DNA of 64,000 bases from Chitinophaga sancti (lineage in GTDB: Bacteria > Bacteroidota > Bacteroidia > Chitinophagales > Chitinophagaceae). This document shows positions 6,608-15,980 of this stretch, in pieces. The position numbers were made by a program, and so were the translations under genes. The notes beneath the pieces were generated by a model. It ran no database searches. It was given only the letters and a program-made list of their open reading frames with translations, and was not told the DNA's origin. The DNA is taken from the NCBI RefSeq assembly GCF_034424315.1, contig NZ_CP139972.1, positions 5,828,001 to 5,892,000 of the forward strand. Reading direction: 5' to 3'. Every line of letters starts with the position of its first letter. The stretch's first letter is position 1.

Positions 6608-9600
6608 TTACATATTTCTTCTATATTGCCCGCCCACTTCATACAAGGCATGTGTAATCTGCCCCAGTGAACAACTTTTCACCGTCTCCATCAACGCTGC
6701 AAAAATATTCCCGTTATCAATCACGACCTGCTGTAATGTTCTTAATGCATCAGCACTTTCATTTGCGTGCCGCCTGTGAAAGGCCTCCAGCGTATGAATC
6801 TGGAAATCCTTCTCCTCCTTCGTACTCCTGATCACCTCTGATGGTATGATTGTAGGCGATCCCTTTGCATTCAAAAACGTATTCACCCCAATAATCGGAT
6901 AGGCTCCACTATGCTTCAGCGATTCATAATACAAACTCTCTTCCTGTATCTTATTCCGCTGGTACATCCGCTCCATCGCTCCCAATACACCACCTCTCTC
7001 GGTAATACGGTTAAACTCTGCCATCACAGCTTCTTCCACCAGGTCTGTCAGTTCTTCAATAAAGAAAGACCCCTGTATCGGGTTCTCATTCTTCGCAGTT
7101 CCCAATTCCCTGTTAATGATCAGCTGTATGGCCATTGCCCTCCGTACACTCTCTTCCGTAGGAGTCGTAATGGCTTCATCATATGCATTTGTATGCAGTG
7201 AATTACAGTTATCATAAATCGCATACAGTGCCTGCAGCGTAGTTCGGATATCGTTAAAATCTATCTCCTGCGCATGCAGACTTCTGCCTGATGTTTGAAT
7301 ATGATATTTCAGTTTTTGCGAACGATCATTTCCCTTGTATTTATACTTAATCGCCTTTGCCCAGATGCGCCTTGCCACGCGGCCTATCACTGCATATTCC
7401 GGATCCATTCCATTACTGAAGAAAAACGAAAGGTTGGGTGCAAAATCATCGATCTTCATTCCCCTGCTCAGGTAATATTCCACATAGGTAAAGCCATTTG
7501 CCAGTGTAAAAGCTAATTGTGTGATCGGGTTTGCACCTGCTTCTGCAATGTGGTAACCGGATATACTCACCGCATAAAAATTTCGCACTTTTTCCTGTAT
7601 GAAATAGTGCTGTACATCACCCATCAGTTTCAATGCAAACTCAGTAGAGAAGATACAGGTATTCTGTGCCTGGTCTTCCTTCAGGATATCTGCCTGCACG
7701 GTGCCTCTCACGGCACCCAGGGCTTTGGCTTTTATCTTTGCATAGACGTCAGCAGGCAGGATCTTATCACCGGAAATACCCAGCAGTTTTAATCCTAAAC
7801 CGTTATTCCCTTCAGGTAATTCACCAGCATATGCGGGCGCATCTTTTAGTGCTGCATGAATGCCATGTGTTGCCATGTATTTTTCACACTCCTGGTCAAT
7901 GGCAGCATTCATGAAAAAGGCCAGCAGAATAGGAGCGGGACCATTGATGGTCATGGATACGGAAGTCATAGGATCGCAGAGGTCAAAACCGCTATAGAGT
8001 TTCTTAGCGTCATCTACTGTTGCAATGCTCACGCCTGAATTTCCCACCTTGCCATAGATATCGGGTCTGAAACCCGGATCTTCCCCATACAGGGTAACGC
8101 TGTCAAATGCGGTACTGAGGCGCCTTGCCGGCTGACCCGCAGATACATAATGGAAACGCTTGTTGGTGCGTTCCGGCCCGCCTTCTCCTGCGAACATCCG
8201 GGTAGGATCTTCACCTTCCCGCTTCATTGGAAATACGCCGGCTGCATAGGGGAATGCACCGGGGATGTTTTCTGTCAGCAACCAGCGTAGCTGATCGCCC
8301 CAGTCTTTGTAAGCGGGTAAACTGATCCTGGGAATGCGTAGCCCGGCAAGACTTTCAGTAAAAAGTGGCAGATTGATCGTCTTATCGCGGACGGTAAATG
8401 AATACTGATCTTCCCGGTATTGTTGTTGTATAGCAGGCCATTCTTCCAGCAACTGATTACAATCAGGATGCAGTTCTTTCTTCAACTGATCAGCGATGTG
8501 TTGTAGCTGTTGCTGTACCTGGGGTACTGTCACCAAACTCATACTGCCATTCAGCTGATATAGTTTGGTGGCAATGGCACTTTGTTTTTTTACCCAGGTG
8601 TTATATTCTTCCAGTGAGGTTACGATCTCTGAAAGATAACGGGCCCGTGAAGGCGGGATGATTTGTGTGCGTGTGGTAGGATGATGTCCGTCATCTTTTG
8701 CAGCGGGTAATTTCAGTGCTTTCAGCAGTTGCTGGAATAACTGGTTGATGCCGGCATCATTGAATTGGGAAGCGATGGTGCCTACGATGGGCAGTTCATT
8801 ATCGGCTGCATGCCACAGCAGGTGGGCTCTTTTATATTGCCGTCTTACATCCTGCAATGCATCGAGTGCACCTGCTTTGTCGAATTTATTGATTGCAATC
8901 ACGTCTGCATAATCCAGCATATTGATCTTTTCAAGCTGGCTGGCAGCACCGTATTCAGGTGTCATTACATAGAGTGATACATCGCAGTGATCGATGATTG
9001 CTGTATCACTCTGACCAATACCGGAAGTTTCGAGAATGATGAGGTCAAAAGCTGCCAGGCGGCAGATGTCAATCGCTTCCTGGATGTGTGCGCTGATGGC
9101 TTTATCGCTATCGCGGGTAGCCAGGGAACGCATATACGCCCTGGGATGGTGAATGGCATTCATGCGAATCCGATCACCCAGCAGGGCTCCGCCAGTCTTC
9201 TTTTTAGAAGGATCTACAGAAATAACGGCAATCGTTTTGTCAGTGAATGCATGCAGGAAGCGGCGTACCAGTTCGTCGGTCACACTGCTCTTACCTGCAC
9301 CGCCGGTACCGGTGATACCCAATACCATACTGCCCTGAGCGGGTTGGGGTAGGGAAAGCAGATCACTTTCGGCAGCGGTAATGGCAGCTGCTATCAGGTG
9401 TTGATTCTTTGCCGGCAATTGTGCAAGTTCGCCATTCAGTTGCTGCACGGTAGAGAAGTTACATTGCCTGATCACATCGGCAATCATGCCTTCCAGGCCC
9501 ATATGCCTGCCATCGTCAGGTGAGTAGAGGCGAGTGATGCCATAGGCATGTAATTCCTCCATCTCAGCAGGCAGGATGGTACCACCGCCGCCACCGAAAA

Positions 9601-9877
9601 TTTTGATATGCCCGCAACCTTTTTCGTGCAGGAGATCATAGATGTATTTAAAGAATTCGATATGCCCGCCCTGGTAAGAGGTGATTGCTATGCCCTGGAC
9701 ATCTTCCTGGATGGCGCAGTCCACAATTTCTGCTGCGGAGCGGTTGTGGCCCAGGTGAATCACTTCTGCGCCCTGGGATTGCATGATTCTGCGCATTATA
9801 TTGATGGCGGCATCGTGGCCGTCAAAGAGTGCTGCTGCTGTAACAATACGAATTTTGTGAGCTGGAGTATCAGTCAT
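6608..9877 (-). CDS. icmF: Fused isobutyryl-CoA mutase (IcmF), B12-dependent
   Basis: This 1089-residue cytoplasmic enzyme interconverts isobutyryl-CoA and n-butyryl-CoA (and, in some members, related acyl-CoAs) with adenosylcobalamin. The domain order is that of IcmF. An N-terminal B12-binding domain has Asp19-Gly20-His21 (DGHDAA) and later GGGGG near 95-99. Next comes a MeaI/MeaB-type G-protein chaperone with P-loop [13 protein letters not shown] (187-199) and NKFD. The C-terminal part, from about 500, is the acyl-CoA mutase barrel (for example [34 protein letters not shown], and [20 protein letters not shown]). This order separates it from two-subunit methylmalonyl-CoA mutase. It is monocistronic with its own terminator. 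Confidence 0.93.
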   Translation of the reverse strand: MTDTPAHKIRIVTAAALFDGHDAAINIMRRIMQSQGAEVIHLGHNRSAAEIVDCAIQEDVQGIAITSYQGGHIEFFKYIYDLLHEKGCGHIKIFGGGGGTILPAEMEELHAYGITRLYSPDDGRHMGLEGMIADVIRQCNFSTVQQLNGELAQLPAKNQHLIAAAITAAESDLLSLPQPAQGSMVLGITGTGGAGKSSVTDELVRRFLHAFTDKTIAVISVDPSKKKTGGALLGDRIRMNAIHHPRAYMRSLATRDSDKAISAHIQEAIDICRLAAFDLIILETSGIGQSDTAIIDHCDVSLYVMTPEYGAASQLEKINMLDYADVIAINKFDKAGALDALQDVRRQYKRAHLLWHAADNELPIVGTIASQFNDAGINQLFQQLLKALKLPAAKDDGHHPTTRTQIIPPSRARYLSEIVTSLEEYNTWVKKQSAIATKLYQLNGSMSLVTVPQVQQQLQHIADQLKKELHPDCNQLLEEWPAIQQQYREDQYSFTVRDKTINLPLFTESLAGLRIPRISLPAYKDWGDQLRWLLTENIPGAFPYAAGVFPMKREGEDPTRMFAGEGGPERTNKRFHYVSAGQPARRLSTAFDSVTLYGEDPGFRPDIYGKVGNSGVSIATVDDAKKLYSGFDLCDPMTSVSMTINGPAPILLAFFMNAAIDQECEKYMATHGIHAALKDAPAYAGELPEGNNGLGLKLLGISGDKILPADVYAKIKAKALGAVRGTVQADILKEDQAQNTCIFSTEFALKLMGDVQHYFIQEKVRNFYAVSISGYHIAEAGANPITQLAFTLANGFTYVEYYLSRGMKIDDFAPNLSFFFSNGMDPEYAVIGRVARRIWAKAIKYKYKGNDRSQKLKYHIQTSGRSLHAQEIDFNDIRTTLQALYAIYDNCNSLHTNAYDEAITTPTEESVRRAMAIQLIINRELGTAKNENPIQGSFFIEELTDLVEEAVMAEFNRITERGGVLGAMERMYQRNKIQEESLYYESLKHSGAYPIIGVNTFLNAKGSPTIIPSEVIRSTKEEKDFQIHTLEAFHRRHANESADALRTLQQVVIDNGNIFAALMETVKSCSLGQITHALYEVGGQYRRNM

Positions 9878-10049
9878 TTTGTTTTGGTGTTTTACAATCG
9901 CTGTGGCAACGAGGAATTAGGCTATGTAATTTACGGATTACAGATTACTTAATATTCCCGTATTTTTTTATTTTACACCCATTATTCACGTTTATTGACT
10001 TGCATTTCCACAAAAAAGCGCAAATCGTAATTGAAAACTTATAACAGAA

Positions 10050-11480
10050 ATGGTGGCAAGAAGAGAATTTATCAGGAACAGCAGTTTGCTGGCAGGCGCT
10101 ATGGCGCTGGGATTCCCTGGGGCTGTATTCGCCCGGGCAGGATATGTTTCCAAGCGTCCTCCGCTGGCAGATCGTAAGTTTACCAGTCAGGCGGTAGAAA
10201 AAATGATCGCAACCATCAAGAAAGAAGTTGCAGATCCGAAGCTGGGCTGGCTGTTCGAGAACTGTTTTCCAAATACCCTGGACACTACGGTGCAGTTCAA
10301 GGTAGAAAACGGTCGTCCCGATACCTTTGTATTGACAGGCGATATCCACGCGATGTGGCTGCGTGACTCGACTGCCCAGGTATGGCCTTACCTGGAACTG
10401 GTAAATGAAGACGAGAAGCTGAAACAGCTGATCGCTGGTGTGGTGAACAGGCAGACTAAATGCGTGATCATCGATCCATATGCGAATGCATTCAACGAAG
10501 GCCCAACGGGTTCGGAGTGGGATAGTGACCTGACTGAGATGAAGCCTGAACTGCATGAAAGGAAATGGGAAATTGACTCCCTGTGCTATACTGTAAGGCT
10601 GGCGTACAATTACTGGAAGAAAACCGGTGATGCCAGCGTACTGGACGATACTCACAAGAAAGCGGCTAAGCTGATTGTAAAAACCTTCAAGGAGCAGCAG
10701 CGTAAAGATGGTCCTGGTCCTTACCACTTCCAGCGTAATACGCCTAAGCAGTCAGACACTGTAGCCAACAGCGGTTATGGTAGTCCGATTCTGCCGGTAG
10801 GCCTGATTGCATCTATGTTCCGTCCATCAGATGATGCGACGGTGTTTCCATTCCTGATCCCTTCCAACATGTTTGCAGTGGTATCCCTGCACCAGTTGTC
10901 AGAGATCAGTGCTGAGGTTTACAAAGATGCAGCCTTTGCGAAGGAATGTAAGGAGCTGGCAGAGGAAGTGGATCGTGCAATCAAGGCTTATGCGATTGTA
11001 GAGCATCCTTCCCTGGGTAAGATGTATGGTTTTGAGGTAGATGGTTTTGGTAACCGCCTGTTCCTGGACGATACAAACGTACCTAGCCTGCTGTCTATCC
11101 CTTACCTGGGTTATACTACAGCAGATGATCCTTTGTACCAGACAGCACGTCACTTCGTATGGAGTCCGTTCCATTGCTGGTTCTACAAGGGTAAATATGG
11201 TGAGGGCGTAGGTAGTCCGCATACCGGTGTAGACAAGATCTGGCCAATGAGTATTATCATGAAGGCGCTGACCAGCAGTGATAAGGAAGAAATTGCTGCT
11301 TGTCTGAAGACCCTGCGTAATACCGATGGCGAGACCGGATTTATTCATGAATCTTATCATAAAGACAATCCTTCAGATTATTCCCGTCCATGGTTTGCAT
11401 GGGTGAACACGCTGTTTGGTGAGCTGATTGTGAAGATTCACAATGAGTATCCTGAACTGCTGAAGCGCAATTACGCCTGA
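10050..11480 (+). CDS. Glycoside hydrolase family 125 (exo-alpha-1,6-mannosidase), exported
   Basis: This 476-residue protein matches the GH125 (formerly DUF1237) pattern, with GDIHAMWLRDSTAQVWPYL at about 97-115, EWDSDLTEMKPELHERKWEIDSLCY-type sequence at 150-175 and DDTNVPSLLSIPYLGY at about 340. Family members remove terminal alpha-1,6-linked mannose from N-glycans or mannans. The N-terminus MVARREFIRNSSLLAGAMAL has an Arg-Arg pair followed by a hydrophobic stretch and Ala-rich cleavage region, as in Tat signals, so export to the periplasm is likely. Glu/Asp acid-base residues cannot be assigned confidently from reading alone. The gene is alone and ends at an intrinsic terminator. Confidence 0.9.
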   Translation: MVARREFIRNSSLLAGAMALGFPGAVFARAGYVSKRPPLADRKFTSQAVEKMIATIKKEVADPKLGWLFENCFPNTLDTTVQFKVENGRPDTFVLTGDIHAMWLRDSTAQVWPYLELVNEDEKLKQLIAGVVNRQTKCVIIDPYANAFNEGPTGSEWDSDLTEMKPELHERKWEIDSLCYTVRLAYNYWKKTGDASVLDDTHKKAAKLIVKTFKEQQRKDGPGPYHFQRNTPKQSDTVANSGYGSPILPVGLIASMFRPSDDATVFPFLIPSNMFAVVSLHQLSEISAEVYKDAAFAKECKELAEEVDRAIKAYAIVEHPSLGKMYGFEVDGFGNRLFLDDTNVPSLLSIPYLGYTTADDPLYQTARHFVWSPFHCWFYKGKYGEGVGSPHTGVDKIWPMSIIMKALTSSDKEEIAACLKTLRNTDGETGFIHESYHKDNPSDYSRPWFAWVNTLFGELIVKIHNEYPELLKRNYA

Positions 11481-11502
11481 TAATTGCCGCTCTTATGTAT
11501 TT

Positions 11503-11550
11503 GCAAAAAATCGCTTTTGCCATTGGTGGAAGCGATTTTTTGCTTTTATT
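11503..11550 (+). terminator. Intrinsic terminator after the GH125 gene
   Basis: Stem GCAAAAAATCGCTT (11503-11516) pairs perfectly with 11530-11543, followed by TTTTATT. It separates the mannosidase from the MutS-like gene. Confidence 0.75.
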
Positions 11551-11571
11551 ACAGCCGTTAAATAATAAAAC

Positions 11572-13353
11572 ATGGCCTCTATTGCTATTTATGAAGAGCA
11601 GATAAACCATTATAAGGCAGAGCTGGCGGGTTATAAGCGGCAGTTAAACTTGCTGGGATATCTTCGTTTGCTGAGTTTTCTGATCCTGTCATTTTTTGTG
11701 TACCAGTATTTCCGGGATTTATTTGAGCCGATCTGGTTATTACCCATCCTGTTGATGTTGGGGGTATTTGCAGGGGCCTTGGTCGTATACACCCGTCTCC
11801 AGGAGAAACAGACCCTGGCGAAAATGTTACTGGAGCTGAATAAAAAGGAATACGAGCTGGCAACTACAGGGAAGTCTGCTTTTTATGACGGAACCTTTTT
11901 TATGGATGATACGCATCCTTATGCAGGGGATCTGGATGTGTTCGGGTATTCTTCTATCTATAGTCATATGAACCGTACGGGCACATTGACAGGTGCTAAT
12001 TTTTTGGCGCAGTTCTTAAAAGCGCCCTGGCTGGGTGTGGAGAAGACGGGGGAAAGGCAGGAGGTGGTGAAAGAGCTGGCGCCTAAGCTGCAGTTCAGGC
12101 AGTTGCTCACTGCACAGGCGGCACTGGCAGGAGAGAAGAGTGAGGATCAGCATGAACTGAGGTTGTGGCTGGATATGCCAATCCGGTTTTTGAATGACCA
12201 GTTTGTACAGGTTGCGAGATGGGTGAGTCCTGCATTGAGTGTTGTGGCTTTCATTTACCTGATCGCTACCTACAATGTGTACCCGCTGCTGGCAATGCTG
12301 GCGATCAATAGTTTAATCTTAAGGCAATTCTTAAAAGAGATCAACCGGCAGCATATTTTGATTTCCAGCAAGGAGCGGGTGTTTGCAAAGTTTTCAGTAT
12401 TGGTGCAGATGATCAATACGGAGAATTTTGGGCAGGCAGCCATGCTGAACAGGGATCAGGAAAAAACGCAGGAAGCGGGTGTGGCCCTGAAGCGGCTGGC
12501 GAGGATTGTGAATATCTGGGATCAGCGTATGAATATGGCAATTGGGATGTTACTGAACGGGCTGGGTTTATATGACCTGCATTGTGCTGTGATCCTGGAA
12601 AAATGGAAACTGAAATACAAAGACAAGGTCGCTGGCTGGATGGATGTGATTTATGGGTTTGAGATCTATAACAGTATGGCCACGTTTGCGTATAACCATC
12701 CTGATTTTATTTATCCGGAGGTAAATGATACGCAATCGCAGCTGGCAGGGAAGGGGATTGGCCATCCTTTAATTCCAGTGGAAGAATGTGTGAAGAACGA
12801 TATTGCGATTGGTACACCGCAGCAGTTTTTGATAATTACGGGTTCGAACATGAGTGGTAAGAGTACCTTCCTGCGGAGTGTAGGCTGCAACCTGTTGCTG
12901 GCTATGTGCGGACTGCCGGTATGTGCGGAGGAGTTTAAGTGCAGCCCGATGAAGATTATGACGAGCATGCGGATCAAGGATTCCATTGCGAAGCATACAT
13001 CTTATTTCCAGGCAGAGTTGCTACGATTGCAGGAGATCGTGAAAGTGCTGAAATCAGGGGAGAGGGTGTTTATCCTGCTGGATGAGATTTTGAAAGGAAC
13101 GAATTCAGAAGATAAGTTGTCCGGATCCCGGAGCCTGATCGCTCATTTCCTGCAGTACCATTGCCTGGGGATGATCGCTACGCATGACCTGGAGTTGGGG
13201 CATATGGAGGAAGCGTATGCCGGGAGGATCCGGAACTATTGTTTTGAGAGTACAATCGAAGATGAGCAGTTGTTCTTTGATTACCGGATCAGGGAAGGGG
13301 TGGCGAGGAACAAGAATGCGACTTTCCTGATGAAGAAGATGGAGATCATTTAG
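11572..13353 (+). CDS. Membrane-anchored MutS-family ATPase
   Basis: This 593-residue protein has a MutS-type C-terminal ATPase: Walker A GSNMSGKSTF near residue 424, Walker B ILLDEILKGTNS near 500, and the following signature SGSRSLIAHFLQYHCLGMIATHDLELG. It lacks the mismatch-recognition and connector domains of MutS. Instead it has two predicted transmembrane helices near residues 28-70 (LLSFLILSFFVYQYF, WLLPILLMLGVFAGALVVY) and hydrophobic helices near 215-250. Proteins of this design are widespread in Bacteroidota and annotated only as MutS-related; their function is unknown and mismatch repair is unlikely. It is preceded by a terminator and followed by a radical SAM gene 72 bases away. 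Confidence 0.85.
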   Translation: MASIAIYEEQINHYKAELAGYKRQLNLLGYLRLLSFLILSFFVYQYFRDLFEPIWLLPILLMLGVFAGALVVYTRLQEKQTLAKMLLELNKKEYELATTGKSAFYDGTFFMDDTHPYAGDLDVFGYSSIYSHMNRTGTLTGANFLAQFLKAPWLGVEKTGERQEVVKELAPKLQFRQLLTAQAALAGEKSEDQHELRLWLDMPIRFLNDQFVQVARWVSPALSVVAFIYLIATYNVYPLLAMLAINSLILRQFLKEINRQHILISSKERVFAKFSVLVQMINTENFGQAAMLNRDQEKTQEAGVALKRLARIVNIWDQRMNMAIGMLLNGLGLYDLHCAVILEKWKLKYKDKVAGWMDVIYGFEIYNSMATFAYNHPDFIYPEVNDTQSQLAGKGIGHPLIPVEECVKNDIAIGTPQQFLIITGSNMSGKSTFLRSVGCNLLLAMCGLPVCAEEFKCSPMKIMTSMRIKDSIAKHTSYFQAELLRLQEIVKVLKSGERVFILLDEILKGTNSEDKLSGSRSLIAHFLQYHCLGMIATHDLELGHMEEAYAGRIRNYCFESTIEDEQLFFDYRIREGVARNKNATFLMKKMEII

Positions 13354-13425
13354 CGCCCACATCTGTTAAATAATTAAAATTTGGTTGTGCTAATATAATT
13401 AGTATTTTAGCTAAAAATATTAGCT

Positions 13426-14508
13426 ATGACCTTGCCTTTTCAGGAGAGTGTACCGGAGAATCTCTATTATAAAGGACGTGGTGCCCAATTAAATCCTAAG
13501 AACAAATATCTAAAGAACGAATACGCACAGGAGCATGCCGAAGGTATTGATGAATGGTGGCAGGCGGATGTGCCTACCCAGGTCCTGGAAGAACATGCTA
13601 AAACGCTCGTGAATAAAGTGGATAGTCCTGATGTGGGCATGTGGTACAGCATGAATCCCTACCAGGGTTGTGAACATGGTTGTATTTATTGTTATGCCCG
13701 GAATGCGCACCAATTCTGGGGCATGAGTGCCGGTCTTGATTTCGAAAGAAAGATTGTGGTGAAGAAGAATGCACCGGAACTGCTGCGGAAGTTCCTCGAC
13801 AATAAGAGTTGGGTGCCTAAGCCCATTTCCCTTTCAGGTAATACTGATTGTTATCAGCCGTTGGAAAGGAAGATGTTCCTGACCCGTTCTTTATTGCAGA
13901 TAGCGTTGGAATATAAACAGCCGATCGGCATCATTACAAAGAACTCCCTGGTATTAAGAGATAAGTATATACTGCAGCAGATGGCGCAGCATAACCTGGT
14001 ATGTGTATATGTATCTATTACAACGGCAGATGAAGACCTGCGGCAGAAAATGGAGCCCCGTACTACCACGGCAGCGCAGCGATATAAGATAGTGAAGGAG
14101 CTGAGTGAGCTGGGGATACCGGTGGGTGTGATGACGGCACCGATGATTCCTGGGTTAAATGATCATGAAATGCCGCAGCTGTTAGATATGGCTGCAGCGA
14201 ATGGCGCTAAATTTGCAGGGTATACGGTCGTTCGGTTGAACGATGCGGTGAAAGTGATCTTCAATGATTGGTTGTACAAGAATTTCCCGGACAGGGCAGA
14301 TAAGGTATGGAATCAAATTGAAGGCATGCATGGCGGCCAGGTGAATGATAGCAATTTCGGAAGGAGAATGAGAGGAGAGGGAAATATTGCAGACCTGATC
14401 AGGCAACAATTCAAAGTACATACGAAAAGGTATGGTTTGAACCAGGAGAAGTTTGAGTTCAACACTGAATTGTTTCAGCGCCCGCAAGTGCAGCTGCGGT
14501 TGTTTTAG
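13426..14508 (+). CDS. Radical SAM protein (PA0069/Rv2578c-like, SPL-type)
   Basis: This 360-residue cytoplasmic iron-sulfur protein has the cluster motif Cys82-x3-Cys86-x2-Cys89 in YQGCEHGCIYCYARNAHQFWG. This extended sequence is typical of the PA0069 family, related to spore photoproduct lyase-like radical SAM proteins. The rest of the barrel (PISLSGNTDCYQPLERKM, ITKNSLVLRD, VYVSITTADEDLRQKMEPRT) agrees. The natural substrate of this family is not established. The proposed ATG follows a region with TTG and TAGTATTTTAG (13383-13414), which loosely resembles a Bacteroidota promoter. Confidence 0.87.
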   Translation: MTLPFQESVPENLYYKGRGAQLNPKNKYLKNEYAQEHAEGIDEWWQADVPTQVLEEHAKTLVNKVDSPDVGMWYSMNPYQGCEHGCIYCYARNAHQFWGMSAGLDFERKIVVKKNAPELLRKFLDNKSWVPKPISLSGNTDCYQPLERKMFLTRSLLQIALEYKQPIGIITKNSLVLRDKYILQQMAQHNLVCVYVSITTADEDLRQKMEPRTTTAAQRYKIVKELSELGIPVGVMTAPMIPGLNDHEMPQLLDMAAANGAKFAGYTVVRLNDAVKVIFNDWLYKNFPDRADKVWNQIEGMHGGQVNDSNFGRRMRGEGNIADLIRQQFKVHTKRYGLNQEKFEFNTELFQRPQVQLRLF

Positions 14509-14576
14509 CACATATCATTGCTACTGATTATATTATATTGCGCTATAAAAAAATAGAAAAAATTTATTAAAGAATA

Positions 14577-14608
14577 TTGCAGAAATAAAAAAATTAAAAA
14601 TATCTTTG
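14577..14608 (+). promoter_or_regulatory. Bacteroidota-type promoter driving the small-ORF module
   Basis: TTG at 14577-14579 is followed after 21 bases by TATCTTTG at 14601-14608, a full match to TAnnTTTG. Transcription would begin near 14615, just before the small frame at 14629. Confidence 0.55.
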
Positions 14609-14628
14609 TGGAGCAATAAAAAATATAA

Positions 14629-14718
14629 ATGAAACGCAGTCCAAAACATATAGCATCTGAGATGTCCTGTAAGCAAAAGCAGGCCAGATGTGGGTTGCGG
14701 GAATGTTGCACCAATTGA
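14629..14718 (+). CDS. Possible 29-residue Cys-rich peptide / leader ORF
   Basis: A short frame runs from ATG 14629 to TGA 14716-14718 and encodes a basic peptide that begins MKRSPKHIASEMSCKQ and ends CGLRECCTN, with four cysteines. It starts about 20 bases after a consensus -7 element and ends 32 bases before an intrinsic terminator, so promoter, frame and terminator form a unit of about 170 bases. Its 3' part contains TGCGGGA (14696-14702), which can pair with the left arm of that terminator, so the unit may be a regulatory leader instead of a peptide gene. No family is recognised. Coding status is uncertain. Confidence 0.3.
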   Translation: MKRSPKHIASEMSCKQKQARCGLRECCTN

Positions 14719-14750
14719 TAACGAAGAAATAACTTATCAAATGATAAAAC

Positions 14751-14786
14751 AAGGGTCCCGCAGCAAATGCGGGACCTTTTGCTTTT
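14751..14786 (+). terminator. Intrinsic terminator, possible attenuator
   Basis: Stem 14751-14762 pairs with 14768-14779 (core GGTCCCGCA against TGCGGGACC) with a GCAAA loop, followed by TTTTGCTTTTT. The sequence TGCGGGA of the right arm also occurs earlier at 14696-14702, so the left arm could pair with either copy. This is the geometry of a terminator/antiterminator switch. Confidence 0.7.
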
Positions 14787-14842
14787 TAAGCACTGAAATG
14801 AAGACGACTGAGATAGATAAGGAATCGATACAGACAACTGTT

Positions 14843-14932
14843 ATGTGTATATACTATCCGGGAAAGCCGAAAGTATCTGCGCGATGGATTTCATTGGCCT
14901 CTACGGGGCCGAACGGATCAGGTATGTACTGA
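14843..14932 (+). CDS. Possible second 29-residue small ORF
   Basis: A frame from ATG 14843 to TGA 14930-14932 encodes MCIYYPGKPKVSARWI followed by SLASTGPNGSGMY. It lies between two intrinsic terminators (14751 and 14957) and would be expressed only by read-through of the first or from an unseen promoter. It has no recognised relatives and no ribosome binding site. It is listed because it fills an otherwise bounded transcription unit; it may not be translated. Confidence 0.2.
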   Translation: MCIYYPGKPKVSARWISLASTGPNGSGMY

Positions 14933-14956
14933 CATAATTAAACTTATGTATATACG

Positions 14957-14990
14957 CCCGGTCCTGATTCAAGGAGCCGGGTTTTTTTAT
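14957..14990 (+). terminator. Intrinsic terminator
   Basis: A CCCGG/CCGGG-based stem (14957-14965 with 14972-14981, one bulge and one G-T pair) is followed by TTTTTTTATTTT on the plus strand. It closes the second small module and insulates the DinB-like gene. Confidence 0.7.
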
Positions 14991-15115
14991 TTTATAATGG
15001 ATCCGGTGAAACGAAAAAACAAATTATGGACATTAATATTTTATAATACTGTTATGTACTAACCGTGTACAGAAAGTGGATCGGGATAGGGTGCATAACC
15101 CCAAACAGCAAGAAG

Positions 15116-15745
15116 ATGAGAAACGTAATACAAGTAGTAAGAGAGGCTTTGCTCACCAATTTCAGGGAGTTAGACAAGTGGTTTGAAAAAGACGCTGACC
15201 TGTTGCACTATAAACCTGACGCGGGGCATTGGAATGCCAGAGAAGTGCTGGAACATATCAGCCTTACAAATTATTTCCTGTTATTGATTATTAACAAGAC
15301 TACACGCCGTGCCCTGGATCGCAGACATGCGGCCGGAGCGATCACATTGCCTGCGGATTACCATGAAAAGTTTGAACAGATCGATGTGATAGGTAGTCGC
15401 TCTTTTGGCTGGGTAAGACCAGAACACATGGAGCCCAGTGGTCTAGAGGATCTACACGAAATCAGAACCCTGCTCAAACAACAGTTTGCACAGTGTATGT
15501 ATAATCTTAGTCTGCTGAAAAACGGAGAAGGCAGGTTGGTACTCACCAATATGTCTGTGAATCACCTGGGCAAACTGGATATTTACCAATACATCTACTT
15601 TTTGACCAAGCACATTGAGCGTCATATTCGCCAGATGGAGAGGTTGAAAAGAGAATATAATGGAGAAAAAGAACCGGCTACACGAATTGTGACGAGCATC
15701 GTAGATGCACCAGATGAAGCTGCAGCAGATATGGCAGTGCTATAA
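15116..15745 (+). CDS. DinB-like four-helix bundle protein
   Basis: This is a 209-residue soluble protein of the DinB/DfsB-like superfamily. The helix pattern fits: VREALLTNFRELDKWFEKDADLLHYKPDAGHWNAREVLEHISLTNYFLL-type residues, with His in 'W-N-A-R-E-V-L-E-H', and a last helix with LTKHIERHIRQMERL. Many members bind metal with three histidines and act as thiol-dependent transferases; here at least the first and last helix histidines are present. The substrate is unknown. The ATG at 15116 is preferred over an earlier frame start at 15065, because the residues before it do not look like part of the fold. Confidence 0.75.
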   Translation: MRNVIQVVREALLTNFRELDKWFEKDADLLHYKPDAGHWNAREVLEHISLTNYFLLLIINKTTRRALDRRHAAGAITLPADYHEKFEQIDVIGSRSFGWVRPEHMEPSGLEDLHEIRTLLKQQFAQCMYNLSLLKNGEGRLVLTNMSVNHLGKLDIYQYIYFLTKHIERHIRQMERLKREYNGEKEPATRIVTSIVDAPDEAAADMAVL

Positions 15746-15808
15746 TATGGTCAACTATATTTCTCATCCTTTGTTTTTTTAATTCCGCTGTTCTAATACC
15801 ATCAGTTT

Positions 15809-15840
15809 ACCGGTGACAATCTTGTCGCCGGTATTTTTTG
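15809..15840 (+). terminator. Intrinsic terminator after the DinB-like gene
   Basis: Stem ACCGGTGAC (15809-15817) pairs with 15824-15832, with one G-T pair and a 6-base loop, followed by ATTTTTT. Confidence 0.7.
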
Positions 15841-15952
15841 TGAAGAGCGCGGTGCCCCTAAAATTTGTTAATATGCCCAAATGATATTGTAAGAAACATC
15901 GTACGTAGACCGCGGGGTAATCCTGCCCTGCCAGTTTTCTTGTATAAGAATG

Positions 15953-15960
15953 TACCTTTG
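15953..15960 (+). promoter_or_regulatory. -7 element (TACCTTTG) before the AAA ATPase gene
   Basis: TACCTTTG matches TAnnTTTG exactly and lies 20 bases before the start codon at 15981. The -33 box is weak (GTTTTCTTG region). Confidence 0.45.
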
Positions 15961-15980
15961 CAATCATTTTTAAAAATCGC

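Noticed and set aside
12838..12850. GGGTTCGAACA motif resembling a tRNA T-loop
   Set aside because: It lies in the Walker A coding region of the MutS-like gene, with no cloverleaf around it.
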